This document shows positions 1-11,451 of a stretch of 64,000 nt of DNA, piece by piece. A model generated the notes under the pieces. That model made no database searches. It saw only the letters and a list, made by a program, of their open reading frames with translations, and had not been told where the DNA came from. Source of the stretch: Bombus terrestris (Eukaryota; Arthropoda; Insecta; Hymenoptera; Apidae); the NCBI RefSeq assembly GCF_910591885.1, contig NC_063285.1, positions 4,993,395-5,057,394 of the forward strand, given 5' to 3'. Within the stretch, counting starts at the first letter, position 1, and the number at the start of each line of letters is the position of its first letter. The position numbers and the translations under genes are program-made.

Positions 1-2040
1 TATATGCATTCATCATTATTATGTTTGAAACTTATAACCAATTGGGATATGACAGCAAAAAATCATATAACAGAGGTCTTAGGAAAATATGTACTGTTCT
101 TTTTATCTTCATAGAATGTTTGCGTAAAAAATTTCAAGTAAAATTTTGTTACAAAACTGCATGTTACTCTTTGTGTTTTTTAGGCTTTGTGACACATGAA
201 CACAACTTTTAAATTCATACAATTGACAATTATTAAGTTTAAGATTGTGTCACTTAAATTTAAAAAATATTAAATAGGATAAATGTTTTAAAATTTATGT
301 AGATATTGTAGCTGCTGTAAGTAGTATACAAGGTATTCCTCCAACTCTGTTCACTTCATTTTTATTGTTTCAAATAATAAGAGAAGAATAAGAATTATTT
401 ACAAAAATTTAGGAGGAGGACATACTTTGTTGTAATAGTTTCTTTGTAGGCGAAAAGGTAAGACGCTCTGTAGAATTTGTGTTGTCAAGGCATATAACTT
501 TTATGTCTGACTTCAATAGAATAGGGATTATATTGAAAATAATTCCTCATACATTTGAGTTTGTCGAATTTATTACTTGCATTGTGAAATATTTCTATTA
601 TATTTTGCAGTGTTACTGATATACTACCCAACAAAACATCCAAAAATAACAATTGTAAGGTTCGAGCGGGCCAAAAAATTGTGTTTCTGGTATGAAAAAT
701 ATGTGTGGTTTAGACTTTCACAGTGTCTCAATATCAATATTCTTGTAAGAATAACGCCAACAATCTAACACTGCTGTTTGTAATAGTCACTATTTACTGT
801 TTGCTTGTATCTAAAATATTAAACGTGTACTTATCTAAGCAAAGGTTGTACTAAATTACAAGCCACATTACGATAAAAAATATATGCACACATACAGATC
901 TAAAAAATACTAATAAAATTAATCATTCTGTAAAGAAAGATAGAAGGAATCTTAGTAACACTGAATTTTACAATTAATCTAATGAAGTACTTTTATGTTC
1001 ATTATTCAACATTTTATGAAATTGGAATATAAGACACTTCACTAAAAAATGAAACTGACATGAAGGTCTTAAAAGGTCTTGAAAGGTCTCTGAAGATCTT
1101 TTGTATATGATATCACCATATATATATATATATAAAAGAAAATACATCGTCATCATATTAGATCTGTTTTAGAATCTAAATATATTTTATAACTTACTGT
1201 TTTCTGTTATTTAAAGTAATAAGAGATATTTCATATAGACAAAGTTGGTATACATCTTTTATAATATCATTTTGTAAGTTAGATTTAGGATACTCAGTAA
1301 TTTGTTAAAGTATTTGAAGACCTCTAAATCTTTATTATACATGAAAATTGTAAAATAATATCATTCTTAATAGTTCGCTTAATAATGTTAAAACAGTCTG
1401 ATAGAAATCATTTGTCGCTATGTCTATTTAATGAGGCTTATCATTTTGTTAGGCCATAAATCTCTTAAATATACTATAAATATTTACACATATTAATAAG
1501 TCTGTAAGTAGTAACCAGTCATACGAGGTTCTAAACATGGTTTATTCTAAGTTACATGTACCATTTTATAATCATATAGGAGATATACATTATATTGTAT
1601 ACCTAAACAAATATTTTTTGAGTCGTTTGCTTAAATAAGAGAGAATTTATTTTAGTATAACCAAAGAAAAAAATCTAAATATTTTCAAAATGTATATGAT
1701 TGACTGTTTTCATAATTACTATTACTAATATTTATTACTAGTAATAGTAGTTAGCAATACTAATATTACCAACTACTACTACTAATACTTTGTGGTCGTA
1801 GGCTTTTTGCAGTAATAGCAGCGACAAGGTAAAGTCCTAAGTTTCTATGTTATTCATTTCTGGTGGTTTTAGACAAGTCCACAGTAATTTTGTAAATAGG
1901 TGGATGTAAAATGACAAATGATAATATTAATTAAAATCGTTTTACATATTGTTTTTGGAATATACAGTAAAAAATTCATCCAATTGGAAATTTGCTGTAC
2001 ATATAAATATATATATATATATATATAGATACATATCTTT
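1..2040. other. AT-rich sequence with no confident gene
   Basis: Short open frames of about 60 codons occur at 21-212 and 577-768 (+), but they lack family motifs. The second follows an acceptor-like TTTTGCAG near 610, so a decayed exon is possible but unsupported. A (TA)n tract lies near 1115-1135, and TAC/TAG-rich simple sequence forming an imperfect palindrome lies at 1725-1795. The matching stretches are 32000-34033 in B and 40678-42730 in C. Confidence 0.5.
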
Positions 2041-2138
2041 TCTTTCTTTTTTTTCTTTTTTTCTTTTTTTTTTTTTTATTTAATTTGTACTTTACAATTT
2101 GTCCAGCTGGATATTTGGTAAATTTTTCTAACCTAACA
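2041..2138 (-). mobile_element. 3' tail of a jockey-like non-LTR retrotransposon
   Basis: On the minus strand this reads through the tail motif CCAGCTGGACAAATTGTAAA, then AGTACAAATTAAAT, then an A-rich run. The same tail ends the larger jockey-like fragment at 38160-38884 and, in variant form, the copy at 4188-4434. Only the extreme 3' end is present, as is usual for 5'-truncated LINE insertions. The equivalents are 31883-31982 (+) in B and 42732-42830 (-) in C. Confidence 0.7.
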
Positions 2139-2653
2139 TACATACATATGTATGCAATATCTGTATAGATGTATATTTCAATATTAGAATATGAATGATT
2201 TCTTATATGTATAAAATTAAATTATAACTTACAATGTTTATAAAAGGTGACCTTCACGGATATTTAAATTGTCTGTTTTAGAACTTTAAGCGCTACATAT
2301 GTACATAGAACACGAACGTGAAAACCACTAACTTTCAAATAATCTTTTTATGAGATATGGACGTCACAGCAGAAAGGAAGTTTCATACTATCACAATTAT
2401 ATAATAGAGGTTTATTTAATGGATGGAGTGTTTAAAGTGTTCAATTTGTTAATAGTAATTTTGATGGAAGTGCAGAAATGCTACCTACCTTTCCATTTCG
2501 ATGATTCTTAGACATGTTCTAAAATTCAAAATTTCGAACAACTGTGAGACTGCAATAAATGTCTATTATAACCATAGATATACAAAGAGTTAGAGTACGC
2601 GAGTCATATAGTCTTAAATTATCGTGTAAGTGGATGCGACATAGGAGTAGAAA
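2139..2653. other. Unassigned AT-rich stretch
   Basis: No coding frame, tandem repeat or recognisable element end was seen. It is the same in all three copies. Confidence 0.4.
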
Positions 2654-2797
2654 GAACGCTGCATAAAAGTGTCTTCTGTCCTTGTCTAATCAGGCATGAC
2701 ACTGACAATGTTTGTGTTGGCTATACACTTATATGTTTGCTATACGAATGACCATGCGTTATTAGACAAGGACACAAGAGGCCTTTATGCAGCGTTC
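2654..2797. repeat. Long hairpin with two ~45 bp arms
   Basis: GAACGCTGCATAAA at 2654 begins an arm running to 2698. An arm at 2753-2797 is its reverse complement with a handful of mismatches, ending TTTATGCAGCGTTC. The loop is ~54 bases. It is followed by a (CTTTCG)n simple repeat. The structure could be a small MITE or a transcribed hairpin. A 61-codon frame through it (2696-2881) is probably incidental. It is conserved at 31224-31367 in B and 43346-43489 in C. Confidence 0.75.
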
Positions 2798-3456
2798 TCT
2801 TTCGCTTTCGCTTTCGCTTTCTCAGCTCGCTCTCGCACTCTATCCTTATATCTCTATGATTATAATTTACAGCTAAATTAAAAGTGAATATGATCTATGT
2901 TTCCGATTTGGTTTAGATTTTTCAATGCCGTTGCCAGAGGGTTGGGTTGCATGAAATAATAACGAATCAATTATTAGAATAGTAGGCGAATGATTAATTA
3001 GATAACATTATTCTATGATAATAATATTTTTTATTATTTCACGTAGTGATTCGAGAAGCTAACTCAAACTCAATACATAGATAATATTCATTTTTGATTG
3101 AATTACGACAGATATTTCTTACAGCCTCGAGTATGTTGGTCGTGCACGGTATTTTAAGTTCGCTTGATCCCCGTTGATAACAATGGTTAAGATTACTCTA
3201 TTTACATATTACAGTATAATAAGTATACTGCAGCAACCTGCATTTGGTATGGCAATGCTCGAGTGCCATGCTATGAAACTTCAACTCGTTTATATTTATA
3301 TTATTTAAAATCTCGTCAACTTTATATTTATTTGTATTAAATTGCAATACATTGTAACAGAAAGTCCTTATAACAGTACATTATAACAGAAAGCTTGTAT
3401 CTGTACTGATACAAATTGCAGTAAATGTATTAATAGCGTGCGCGTTAATGGAATTA
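2798..3456. other. Simple repeat, then unassigned AT-rich sequence
   Basis: It begins with CTTTCG repeats (about 2800-2822) and then has no recognisable feature. A short repeated phrase containing ATAACAGAAAG occurs near 3355-3400. Confidence 0.4.
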
Positions 3457-4158
3457 TGCGGGATGTTCGGCCACAGGTGTAAAAATATTTAAGGGGTGAT
3501 TCCTGAAACTAAAATAAAGCCAAAATCAAGGATAAAAAAAATTGCGTTTCGGGCTCTGTTTTTTTAGTTATTCGCAACTAAATATTAGTTTCTTTCTGAA
3601 TGGACTCTCCACTACTATCTTGTTATATAACATGTTTAGATTTTAGAAATTTGGTAGGAGGGTAAAACAGTTCTGGAAGGGCAGGATCATTTCAACAGCC
3701 AAACATAAAGTACAAACATAAAGTTTAATTTAGTAGAGGTTTAGGTTATTCTACTGTAGATATTTTTGAGCCTTTCCGTTTTTAGTTTTTTAAACGTTTT
3801 GATTTCTTTTACTTTTAAATATTATTTGTCATTCATTTACGATTTTTCTTACAAAGCGTCGCGCAAGATGGTTTACATCGTCAAATGTCATAATATTCTT
3901 TTCTACGATTTGTGCTAGGCAAGCCTATGTGTCGTTCGATTTGAGGATCCCTGTGCGTCTCGCTGTTTAGGCTGACCTACTTTTGTTCAGTTAAGGAGGT
4001 TTGCTCGGACACAGAGACATTTCGGCTAAGTTTTAATTGACAATAACTAAAAAACAAAGCTGAAAACGCAATCTTTTTATTCTTGATTTGCATCTTATTT
4101 TAGCTTGAAGAATCGCTTAAATTTTTCAATTTTTCTACAGCTGTAGAGTATCGCCCTG
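3457..4158. mobile_element. ~700 bp MITE-like element with degraded terminal inverted repeats
   Basis: The left end (3457-3600) and the reverse complement of the right end (about 4025-4158) align over ~130 bases. Shared blocks include CTAAAATAA, AATCAAG-ATAAAAA, TTGCGTTT and TTTAGTTATT. The right end reads CGCCCTG followed by TA, matching the CAGGG-type termini and TA target of Tc1/mariner-like MITEs. No transposase frame lies inside, so it is non-autonomous. It is present at 29863-30564 in B and 44149-44850 in C. Confidence 0.6.
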
Positions 4159-4187
4159 TATATGTGTATATATATATATATATGCCC

Positions 4188-4434
4188 ACAGAACCCTGAG
4201 AAACAAATAGCGTGGAAGAAATCTGAACACATTTACCATTTATAGAAGACTAAAGAGAAAACACCCCACTGACCTCGCTAAAGAAACAAAATAGTCAAAC
4301 TCGAAGATAGTATCCCACTGGGGGTAGCCATCCACATATTATTTAGCAATTAAGTTAGAAAAATTTACCAAATTTCCAGCCGGACAAATGCTAAGTACAA
4401 ATTAAATAATAATAATAATAATAATAAAACTTAC
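4188..4434 (+). mobile_element. Jockey-like non-LTR 3' end with (AAT)n tail
   Basis: The sequence from AGAAGACTAAAGAGAAAACA through CCAGCCGGACAAATGCTAAG to a run of AAT repeats parallels the 3' end of the jockey-like fragment at 38700-38884, allowing for divergence. It is 5'-truncated and carries no RT. Copies are at 29587-29833 (-) and 44880-45126 (+). Confidence 0.7.
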
Positions 4435-4849
4435 CATTGGGAAGCTGAAGGTACTTGTTTAGTTTAGAAATTTAGCTGTGTCTGGCAATAAAAACGAACT
4501 GATCGCACGCTCGATGGCCGCTGACCATTGATATTGAGCCGATCGGAGGATGCTCGATCTTCGATTCCATCAGCGATTAGCACGAGCTGTAATTGGAAAA
4601 TAATATCATTTAGGATTCAATAAAATCGTCGAAAGTATTAGTAGAGTACATTGGTAGACAGAAAGTAAGACAGAAATATTTTGGCAATTGTTTGAAATGC
4701 TCAAAGTTTTCGCCGACTAGTGGTAAAATCGAAGGATATTTGCGTAGTTGAGAAAAGGTAACGTACCTTTTCAAACGGTTATGCCCATGCCAGTCGACAA
4801 AGACATAAAAGGTTGGTGTTTACCAATATGAGTTTTCATGACGAAATAT

Positions 4850-5441
4850 TTTAGAACTTAAAGTAGACCCAGACGAGTAATTAGCAATCGAGGCTTTTGT
4901 TTTCTCGACTGGGCCATTCAAAGAATTCCTAACTAATAATGCGGTCGAACATGTTACATTCGGTACTCCACAGGCAAACGGAACACCGATGCTGGCAAAA
5001 TTGTCGGAAACACCCGGGAAATGGCAGTTTTGAGTCTAGAGTCCAGTCGAATTCGCCTAGAACAATACAGTTTGCAGGTCAACGGGAGAAAGTCTTTCGC
5101 AATTGTTGTTTGAAATAAATCAGCTTGGCTTCATTAAGCGACAGGAATAAGTGACAAGCCTGAGCAAGAAAATGAACGCGTCTACGACAGAAAACATAAA
5201 AATGCGACAGGGTATCAAAATCGACGATACGTGATGATCGGATACGTGATTCGGACGTCGCACCGGGAGTAGATAAGGAATTGGTACCGAAATTTGAAAG
5301 CCCCTACGTTATTAAAAAGATTTTAGAGAAAAATAGATATGTTGTTACAGATATAGGTGGGTTTTAATTAACACGTATGCCCTTTACAGGAATAGTAAGA
5401 GTCGATCAGATGAAATTTTGCATTTCAGAGGATAATTAACA
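4850..5441 (+). pseudogene. Degenerate gypsy-type integrase C-terminal remnant
   Basis: The broken reading frame retains two recognisable pieces. The first, near 4960, reads FGTPQANGT and corresponds to the integrase region just before the third catalytic residue. The second, near 5270-5400, reads VPKFESPYVIKKILEKNRY followed by VVTDIGGF, the pattern of the C-terminal integrase domain of Ty3/gypsy elements. Frameshifts and stops lie between them, and no RT or RNase H was found upstream. An AATAAAGG site at ~6032 might belong to an associated 3' LTR, whose ends I could not fix. Copies are at 28580-29171 (-) and 45542-46133 (+). Confidence 0.65.
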
Positions 5442-6687
5442 ATTAATAATTCGATTATTTATAAAGCACACCTTCTGTCATTTTACTTTTGTATTTGCGT
5501 GATTACCTCGAAAATGAAGATAAATTCGCCGGTGATATTTTCGATATGTGTGTATACCCATGCGATATACATAGGTTAAGAATATATTTTTGTAATATTT
5601 ATCGGAAATCCGTGTCTACGTATGCATCGCATTATTTTAGATTTATTGTTACATCAGTTTTGGTTTGATTTTGCCGTCGGAATATCTTGCATTTCATTTG
5701 ACTACATCGTACTGACAAGCTCTGTTTGGATTCGTTCTGTAGTTGGTATTTCTTTCGTTTATGCTAATGAGAAGTCGTAAATTCGTGACTATTATCAAGG
5801 TCGTCACTATTGTCAGGAATGGCTGTAGACGGTTATTTTACGACTTTCTCAATTGGCCTCTTTGGAAACTTAGAGACAGTTCAGACCATCACGAGCTCTG
5901 AAACAGTTAAGCATCCCTAAATATGCCCTGACCGTTTTTCCATCGTATTGTGTGCTAAACGCTTCAGTTGAAATCCAGGCATCTTTGTAAAGTTTTAACC
6001 CTTCTCCTTACACTTTGTACTCATCTTAACAATAAAGGTTATCTTTATATATGTATTTAGGATATGTCTATATATTGTAGTATCTTTAATTTTGCGCCAC
6101 CTTCGAAAAGGTTGCGGTATATATAATATGCTGTTTAGTAAGTGAATGAGTAATCCTAACTATTGCCATACGTGCGTATAAATAAAATATAAATATGGTT
6201 GAAATTATTTAATCCTTGTAACATTCCTTATTTGTATAAATACAAAGAAAATTATTTGTCACTTTGCAATGCATTTCAAAATTGATAATATTTCTCTGGA
6301 AAAGATTTTTCATCTTATTCTACATTTTTTAGTGTAGCAACCAATAATACAGGGTGAACGTAAAATGGTTTTCATTGTTATTGATAAGGCGGTAATTTCT
6401 TTCTATCTATTTATTACTGTTGTTTCGTTTCTTTATACTTATTAATGAATAAACAATTGTGTGGGCTATCCAGTGCTGTATGCGAATAAGGAGTAAACCA
6501 GCTATACTGCGCCAGCAGTATTATACTTTGAACAGTGACAGAGAAGGATATTTCTATAACTTAATAGTGCGTCAGACATCACGTCGCGGCGAACAGATAT
6601 CCGTCGAAAATGAATAATTCGCAGAAGATCGTATCCTGTGACGATTTATGCCGACTAAAGAATATACAATGACCAATTAGATTTATA
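5442..6687. other. Unassigned stretch, possibly including old LTR sequence
   Basis: It follows an integrase remnant and has an AATAAA signal near 6032. A lone ATACAGGGTG at ~6349 resembles a MITE terminus, but no partner end was identified. No coding region was recognised. Confidence 0.35.
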
Positions 6688-7187
6688 TGTCGGGTTATCG
6701 TTAGAAATTTTAGGCGTGAAATAATTAATAAGTATAGCAAAAGCTATTGACAATGTTTCTGGGCTCAATAACGAATCCACGGTCAACGGGTAAACTCTTT
6801 GTACAATGGAATACATTTTGTAGCACGCAGACACGTTAACTCAGACGCTGGGTTACTTTCAGACTGACAGCCAAGACGATGACAGTAAACTCTCCAAGGT
6901 GATTGCAAAATAAAAGACAGATACAGTCACATATGTCAAATACATATCGATCGGGAATATCAACAAATTCCCAAGCGCCGTAACTAGGCAGTCCCGCGTA
7001 AACCAGCATTGCTCCTGATCGAGACTTGATTGCTTATACAGCGTGTCCCTCAACATCGGTACCTCCTCTGTAAGACATTTCGTTCATCCCGTGACCGTGG
7101 CTACGTTCGGCGACCAGTTACGTCACCTCGAGCCCAAGTATTGGGGATCTTCCTAAAGAAAGGCCCGATGTCCCTACATCTCCGACA
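6688..7187 (-). mobile_element. Solo LTR, 500 bp, gypsy family
   Basis: On the minus strand it begins TGTCGGAGATG at 7187 and ends CCCGACA at 6688, so the termini are TGTCGG/CCGACA. It is flanked by the same four bases, TATA (6684-6687 and 7188-7191), as a target duplication. The first ~350 bases match the 600 bp LTRs of the young element at 56840-62553; the rest differs, so it is a related subfamily. With no internal region, it is the expected product of LTR-LTR recombination. Equivalents are 26834-27333 (+) and 47380-47879 (-). Confidence 0.85.
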
Positions 7188-7428
7188 TATATAAAGATTG
7201 ACGTTACTGTCGTTGAAATATTTGGGATAATTTTGTATCTGTCTGTTTCCCCTTGCCTATTGAGAAAGGCACTGCTATAACCGCGTGACAGGACAAAAGT
7301 TTGAACAGGAGGAACGAAAGTGACGTCATAAAAGATAGTTGATTGTTGATGAGATCTCAATGGTATCTTACGAGAATTTGCGAATAATTCATTTAAGACT
7401 GCAAGAATTCAAGATATATAAAAAAATA

Positions 7429-8350
7429 TTTGGTGACAGAAATGTATTTCTCTTCGATGACATCTCTTTCATGCAATTATTCCCAGCAAAAGAACATTGT
7501 TGTATTGTATAAAAACAGTGGTGTGCTGTAAAGATTAATTTATAGTACCAAGTTTCATTCTGCGAACTCATCATTAATATGAGGTAAAAGGATGATACAG
7601 AGTTTATCGACCTATTAGATAATTTACAGTTTGGCGAAATAACAACTTCTGAGTTTGAAATACTATGAGTGCGAAGGAGTGATATATAGCAGTAAGAATA
7701 TTCCAGATAGTAAGATTCGTAGACGAATATAACACAAAAATGATTGATGAATTAGCGAAATTACGTCGTGTGTACGTTATTCATTGAGTAGGCGAGAGTC
7801 GGGAAGCAGCTACATGCGAGAAAAAAACTTCCGAAAATATTATTCATGCAGATGTAAATAATCATGGATAACTGTTGCATGCAATAACATTAGCCGAGGG
7901 ATCACGAGTTATGTTGCGACGAAACATACCAATTTCCGTTGGTTCGATAAACGACGCAATGGGAATGGCAAAGAAATTTATTTGTCAGTACTTCGAAGAG
8001 GTCAGCTGAAAGTGAGAGAATTGGAAGCAGATTCAAATATGCTGACGGCTACATTCCCATATCTCCAGTAATAGCAATGTTTCAACTGACGAAACGTTTC
8101 GGAGATGTTGAATAAAGAATGTCATCGCTTGTGCTAAGCTGGACAGTAGCGGTACACAGATTACAAATGGCTATAATAGATAGGACCGTAATTGATCTTG
8201 GCAAAGAGAATTTTGCAAAAGTGCAAATCTATGCCGCTTCTAGTCGTGTGGAAAGTTTAGGCAGCTTGGACATATCTGAATCTGAATAGCATCGAATGAA
8301 ATTTTTATCAAACCATGTGACGAAAGAGCACTTGCAGCGACCAGTTTCCA
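7429..8350 (+). pseudogene. Decayed Helitron-type Pif1 helicase domain
   Basis: Reading across several frames with stops recovers the helicase motifs in order. FGDRNVFLFDDISFMQLFP at 7429 is a Walker-B-like region. NMR followed by KDDTEFIDLLDNLQFGEIT at ~7580 matches the helicase block after it. AITLAEGSRVMLRRNIPISV lies near 7890. LSWTVAVHRLQ and IDRTVIDLGKENFAKVQIYA lie at 8130-8240 with SRVESLGSL, the Pif1/RecD-type C-terminal motifs. In Helitrons this domain unwinds DNA during rolling-circle transposition. No HUH Rep domain or CTRR end was found, so it is a fragment. Copies are at 25671-26592 (-) and 48121-49040 (+). Confidence 0.8.
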
Positions 8351-8375
8351 TGGAGAAACGCTCAGACACAAAGAA

Positions 8376-8687
8376 ATGAAATTGGCGAATAATAACATAT
8401 CATTCGCAATAACAATAGTTAAGAATGGAAAAGTAGGAAATTTGCAAGCTATCTCTACAAGACGTATAAGATTACGTCACAATAGCTTAATTCAATCCAA
8501 AGTAATCAATAAACCTTTAGAATTCTATCTTGCTTTTGGCATCAAATGTGAACAAATGGTTATTTATAACAGTGTCCTCTGCGGGAACCAATGCGGCTTC
8601 GCAAATCGTGCCCAAAGACGAGCAGGTTATTATCCCCTAACTGTGAGAGGGCGATTGCGAAAACCGGTAGGCGTTTTCAGCTACTGA
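8376..8687 (+). CDS. Short ORF of unknown function downstream of the helicase relic
   Basis: This is a 103-codon frame, open in all three copies. In C it extends upstream to 48988 because a base deletion joins it with the preceding sequence. The product is basic (motif STRRIRLRHNS near residue 28) with no family motif. Its last third overlaps the direct repeat at 8573-8760, which recurs without this frame near 14545. It may be residual Helitron coding sequence or chance. Equivalents are 25334-25645 (-) and 49066-49377 (+). Confidence 0.3.
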   Translation: MKLANNNISFAITIVKNGKVGNLQAISTRRIRLRHNSLIQSKVINKPLEFYLAFGIKCEQMVIYNSVLCGNQCGFANRAQRRAGYYPLTVRGRLRKPVGVFSY

Positions 8688-8760
8688 AGATACCGTAACC
8701 CGTTGCGATTCTTTCAACCGCAGCAGGGTCGAAGGTTACAACAGCGAATAGTTGTTTGTA
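8573..8760 (+). repeat. Direct repeat with a ~46 bp conserved core (first copy)
   Basis: It aligns with 14545-14730 throughout, sharing GCTTCGCA, CCCAA-GACGAGCA and GCGAAAACC. The core at 8702-8750 contains GATTCTTTCAACCG and AAGGTTACA. The core alone occurs a third time at 14334-14382. The mirrored positions are 25261-25448 in B and ~49263-49450 in C. The sequence class is unknown. Confidence 0.7.
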
Positions 8761-8836
8761 GATATTTGCTATTATTAATTATTATATCAGGAAATCAGAA
8801 TTTATATTTCGAACGAATATATATTTCAAATCGAAT

Positions 8837-10868
8837 TTATATTTTCAAAATAACGCCCTTGTAAGTTGGTAATAAGTTGAACGCCCTTCGCCGACAAGAG
8901 GTCGGATTGATAGCTCGTCTACGCACTACCTCAAATTATCTTGCAGCCGCCTCATTCTCGCTTTTGGTTCGTTTCTTAGAACTCGCGACAGAATTTGTTT
9001 GTACAACTCTACAATTCGCGCGATGCTCGGTGCATCCTACAAAAACTTCATCGCAACCGTCCGTCTCGTTTCCACCCGACGCTATTGCGGTTATGTTTGT
9101 CGCAACCGATTTATCTAACGAAATTTTGTTCATTACGACGGTGTCCTTGAGACAAGCACTCGTGGGAACTACAACTGCCTGCTTGTGTTACACGTTCTCG
9201 ACACGAGATAGATCTACCTCACGCGCTCCTGTCTCTATGTATACTTTAAGGACCTCTGGAAACCCATCGGAATTCTCGTTTTTTATTCTACTAATGGAGA
9301 TATCTCCCCTCTTCATGTTTATCTCGACGGTATCCAGGAAGTCTGTACCTATCAACAACGAGTGTTGCATCGCAGTGTTCGAAACTACGTGCATCGTTAT
9401 ATGATACAATTCACCGTCTATAATAATATCCGTCGGAAATTTCCCGAGCGTAAAATTTCTTTTAGACCCGATACTGTGAAATTCAATAATGTCTCGACTT
9501 AATTTGGGCGCTCCGATTCTTACATACTGATTATACCGCATCAAGGTTAACTCGCTACCGGTGTCTACCAGCGCGCTCAGTTCGAAATTTCCGATCTTCA
9601 CGTCTTTACCACGCTTCGTCGGTAACAATCGAAACACACTACCAACCTCTTTAATGGACTCGCTCAGATTGTCGCACCTCGATGCAATGTATCCGTATTA
9701 TCTACACTTGAAACATTTAGGTCCCCTCGACTTGTTCGGACACTCTGCACACACGTGTTCTTCATCACCGCAATTATAACACCTATTATACTTCGCTACA
9801 TCTTCCGACTGCTTGTATCTTCCATTGTCCTTAGCTCTCACCGGTCTCATAGTTGACTCTGCTATACGGGATTTTTGTTCCTCATAGATGATAAGATTTT
9901 CTTTTAGCTCTTTTATTGATTTAGCCCCGTACAATATTGTTTTATTGACTTCTTTGTCTCTTATTCCATCTATGATGTACCTTATCTTTGCTGCTTCTTC
10001 CATATTCATTTGACTGGCTATACCAAGCATTCGGTACATGTACGCTGTACATCCTTCGTCGTCTCTTTCTCTTTTTTTTTTTTCTTGTTTCCTGCAGTTT
10101 GCGGTGTATTTGCCAAGTGCTGAATTTTTTCGAAAACTCTCTTATCAGACCTTCTTTTAACTCGCGCCAAGTTCTAGCATGGCACTTATAATTCACAAAT
10201 ATGTTTGCCGATCCGTTCATCAACTTTTTTGCATAAATTACCTTTTGTTCTTTTCCACCTACATATGCTTGCAGTTTCTTCGAACGCCTCGAACCATTGA
10301 TTAATATTTTCGTTGTTTTCGCCTGTAAAAACTTCTAAGGCGTCTTGGACATCCTGAAAACTTACTGTTGTATACCTACGTGCTTTCCAACAGAATTTGT
10401 CAGGTTTTTGATATACACCTCGCGTGTTCCTTTTGCTTTCTCTTTCGTCTTCTTCGTCGTCTTCAGTTTCGTTTTCGTCGCCGCTCTCTTCTTCCGACGA
10501 CGTATTCTCTTCTTCCATCGCCGCTTGTAGTCTCACATGTAGTTCAGCTTTTCTTCCTCTCGTCTCTAGCCCCATACTAGCAAGACGTTCTCTTAATTGT
10601 TTGTCCTAAGCTTCTCGAGATCTTCGTCTTCGTCTCGATCACGCTTAGTTTTTGGTATTGCCCCTGAACCTTGCTTCTCCGTGGTCTTTTTACCGTTTGC
10701 TGGCTCTTTAGTACTTGGTTGTCCAGTACTATATGCTCGACTTAGCCTGGCAACCAACACTGTCCTTGCACCAGATATTGGTAGATTTAACTGTGCAAGC
10801 TTGTTTCTTAATTCTTCCAGCGTTGGATTTTCCTCACTTGAAAACTGTTCTTCTTCACAATTTGCCAT
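8837..10868 (-). pseudogene. Gag-protease region of an LTR element, copy A (multiple breaks)
   Basis: In reading order it has two SAP-like motifs (LEELRNKLAQL and ELRERLASMGLETRG types), an acidic linker, and a capsid-like segment (ENINQWFEAFEETASICRW). Two zinc knuckles follow (CYNCGDEEHVCAEC, CFKC) and then a retropepsin motif LVDTGSELTL. Gag would package RNA and the protease would process it. Copy A is broken by a frameshift after the first SAP motif, a frameshift in capsid, one in an A-rich run, a stop after CFKCR, and a break before the last segment. No reverse transcriptase follows; the frame ends GVILKI at 8837. ATG at 10868 is preferred over an in-frame GTG 24 bases upstream. Confidence 0.8.
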
Positions 10869-10932
10869 TTTCAACTCTTTTCTTTTCAGCACGAGTAGTT
10901 CCGTAAAACGTGTCGTTCTCGGTCTGATTTCA

Positions 10933-10950
10933 ATCCCGGACGAGCCCCCA
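10933..10950 (-). promoter_or_regulatory. Primer binding site, tRNA-Pro type
   Basis: The minus strand reads TGGGGGCTCGTCCGGGAT, three bases inside the LTR end. To my knowledge these 18 bases equal the tRNA-Pro primer site of gammaretroviruses. It primes minus-strand cDNA synthesis and independently fixes the LTR boundary. Confidence 0.9.
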
Positions 10951-10953
10951 AAA

Positions 10954-11418
10954 TGTAGTATCGGAAAGGATAGGATTAGGATAATTTAGATTTGTAAAAT
11001 TCTCCTAATGCTATTTATTTAAGATAAATAAAATAACACAGGTTTATTTTACAGAGAACGATAAATGTTCAACTTGAACTGAACGCAAAAATCTTATTCT
11101 ACTCAAATCACTCTCGCAACTCTATAACTCTAACAACCCAATCTCACAACAACGCTAGCAACTCAGGCAACTCCGCTGACTCTTTCAACTATACAAATCT
11201 ACTCCTCCGCATCTCGACTAACTCTGACCTCTCGATAAAACGATCTCACTTCTCGATCAACGTTATTTTGTCCTTTTCCTAATCCGGTCCTGTTTTCGTG
11301 CCGCAAGGACTAGGTGACTTTAGTCAATAGGTTTTTCTCTTATGTAAACCAACAGCCGAAGGTCAGACGACAATGTTTTGGTTTGTTTCTAACCAGGTTT
11401 TTTCCTCGCGATACTACA
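10954..11418 (-). mobile_element. 5' LTR (465 bp) of the gag-protease element
   Basis: On the minus strand it starts TGTAGTATCG at 11418 and ends CGATACTACA at 10954, a perfect 10-base inverted terminus. The PBS follows directly. No second LTR was found beyond the protease region, so the element is 3'-truncated. An AATAAAATAA stretch near 11026-11035 may hold its polyadenylation signal. Confidence 0.9.
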
Positions 11419-11451
11419 ATACACATGTATATATATATATATATCCATATA

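Noticed and set aside
577..768. Possible exon after TTTTGCAG
   Set aside because: The acceptor is plausible, but the translation matches no family I know and no partner exon was found.
8877..9404. 175-codon plus-strand frame opposite the protease region
   Set aside because: It is antisense of a frame with clear knuckle and protease motifs, and it has none of its own.
10597..10989. Serine-rich plus-strand frames opposite gag (also in B and C)
   Set aside because: They are antisense shadows of the acidic, lysine-rich gag linker; composition alone explains them.
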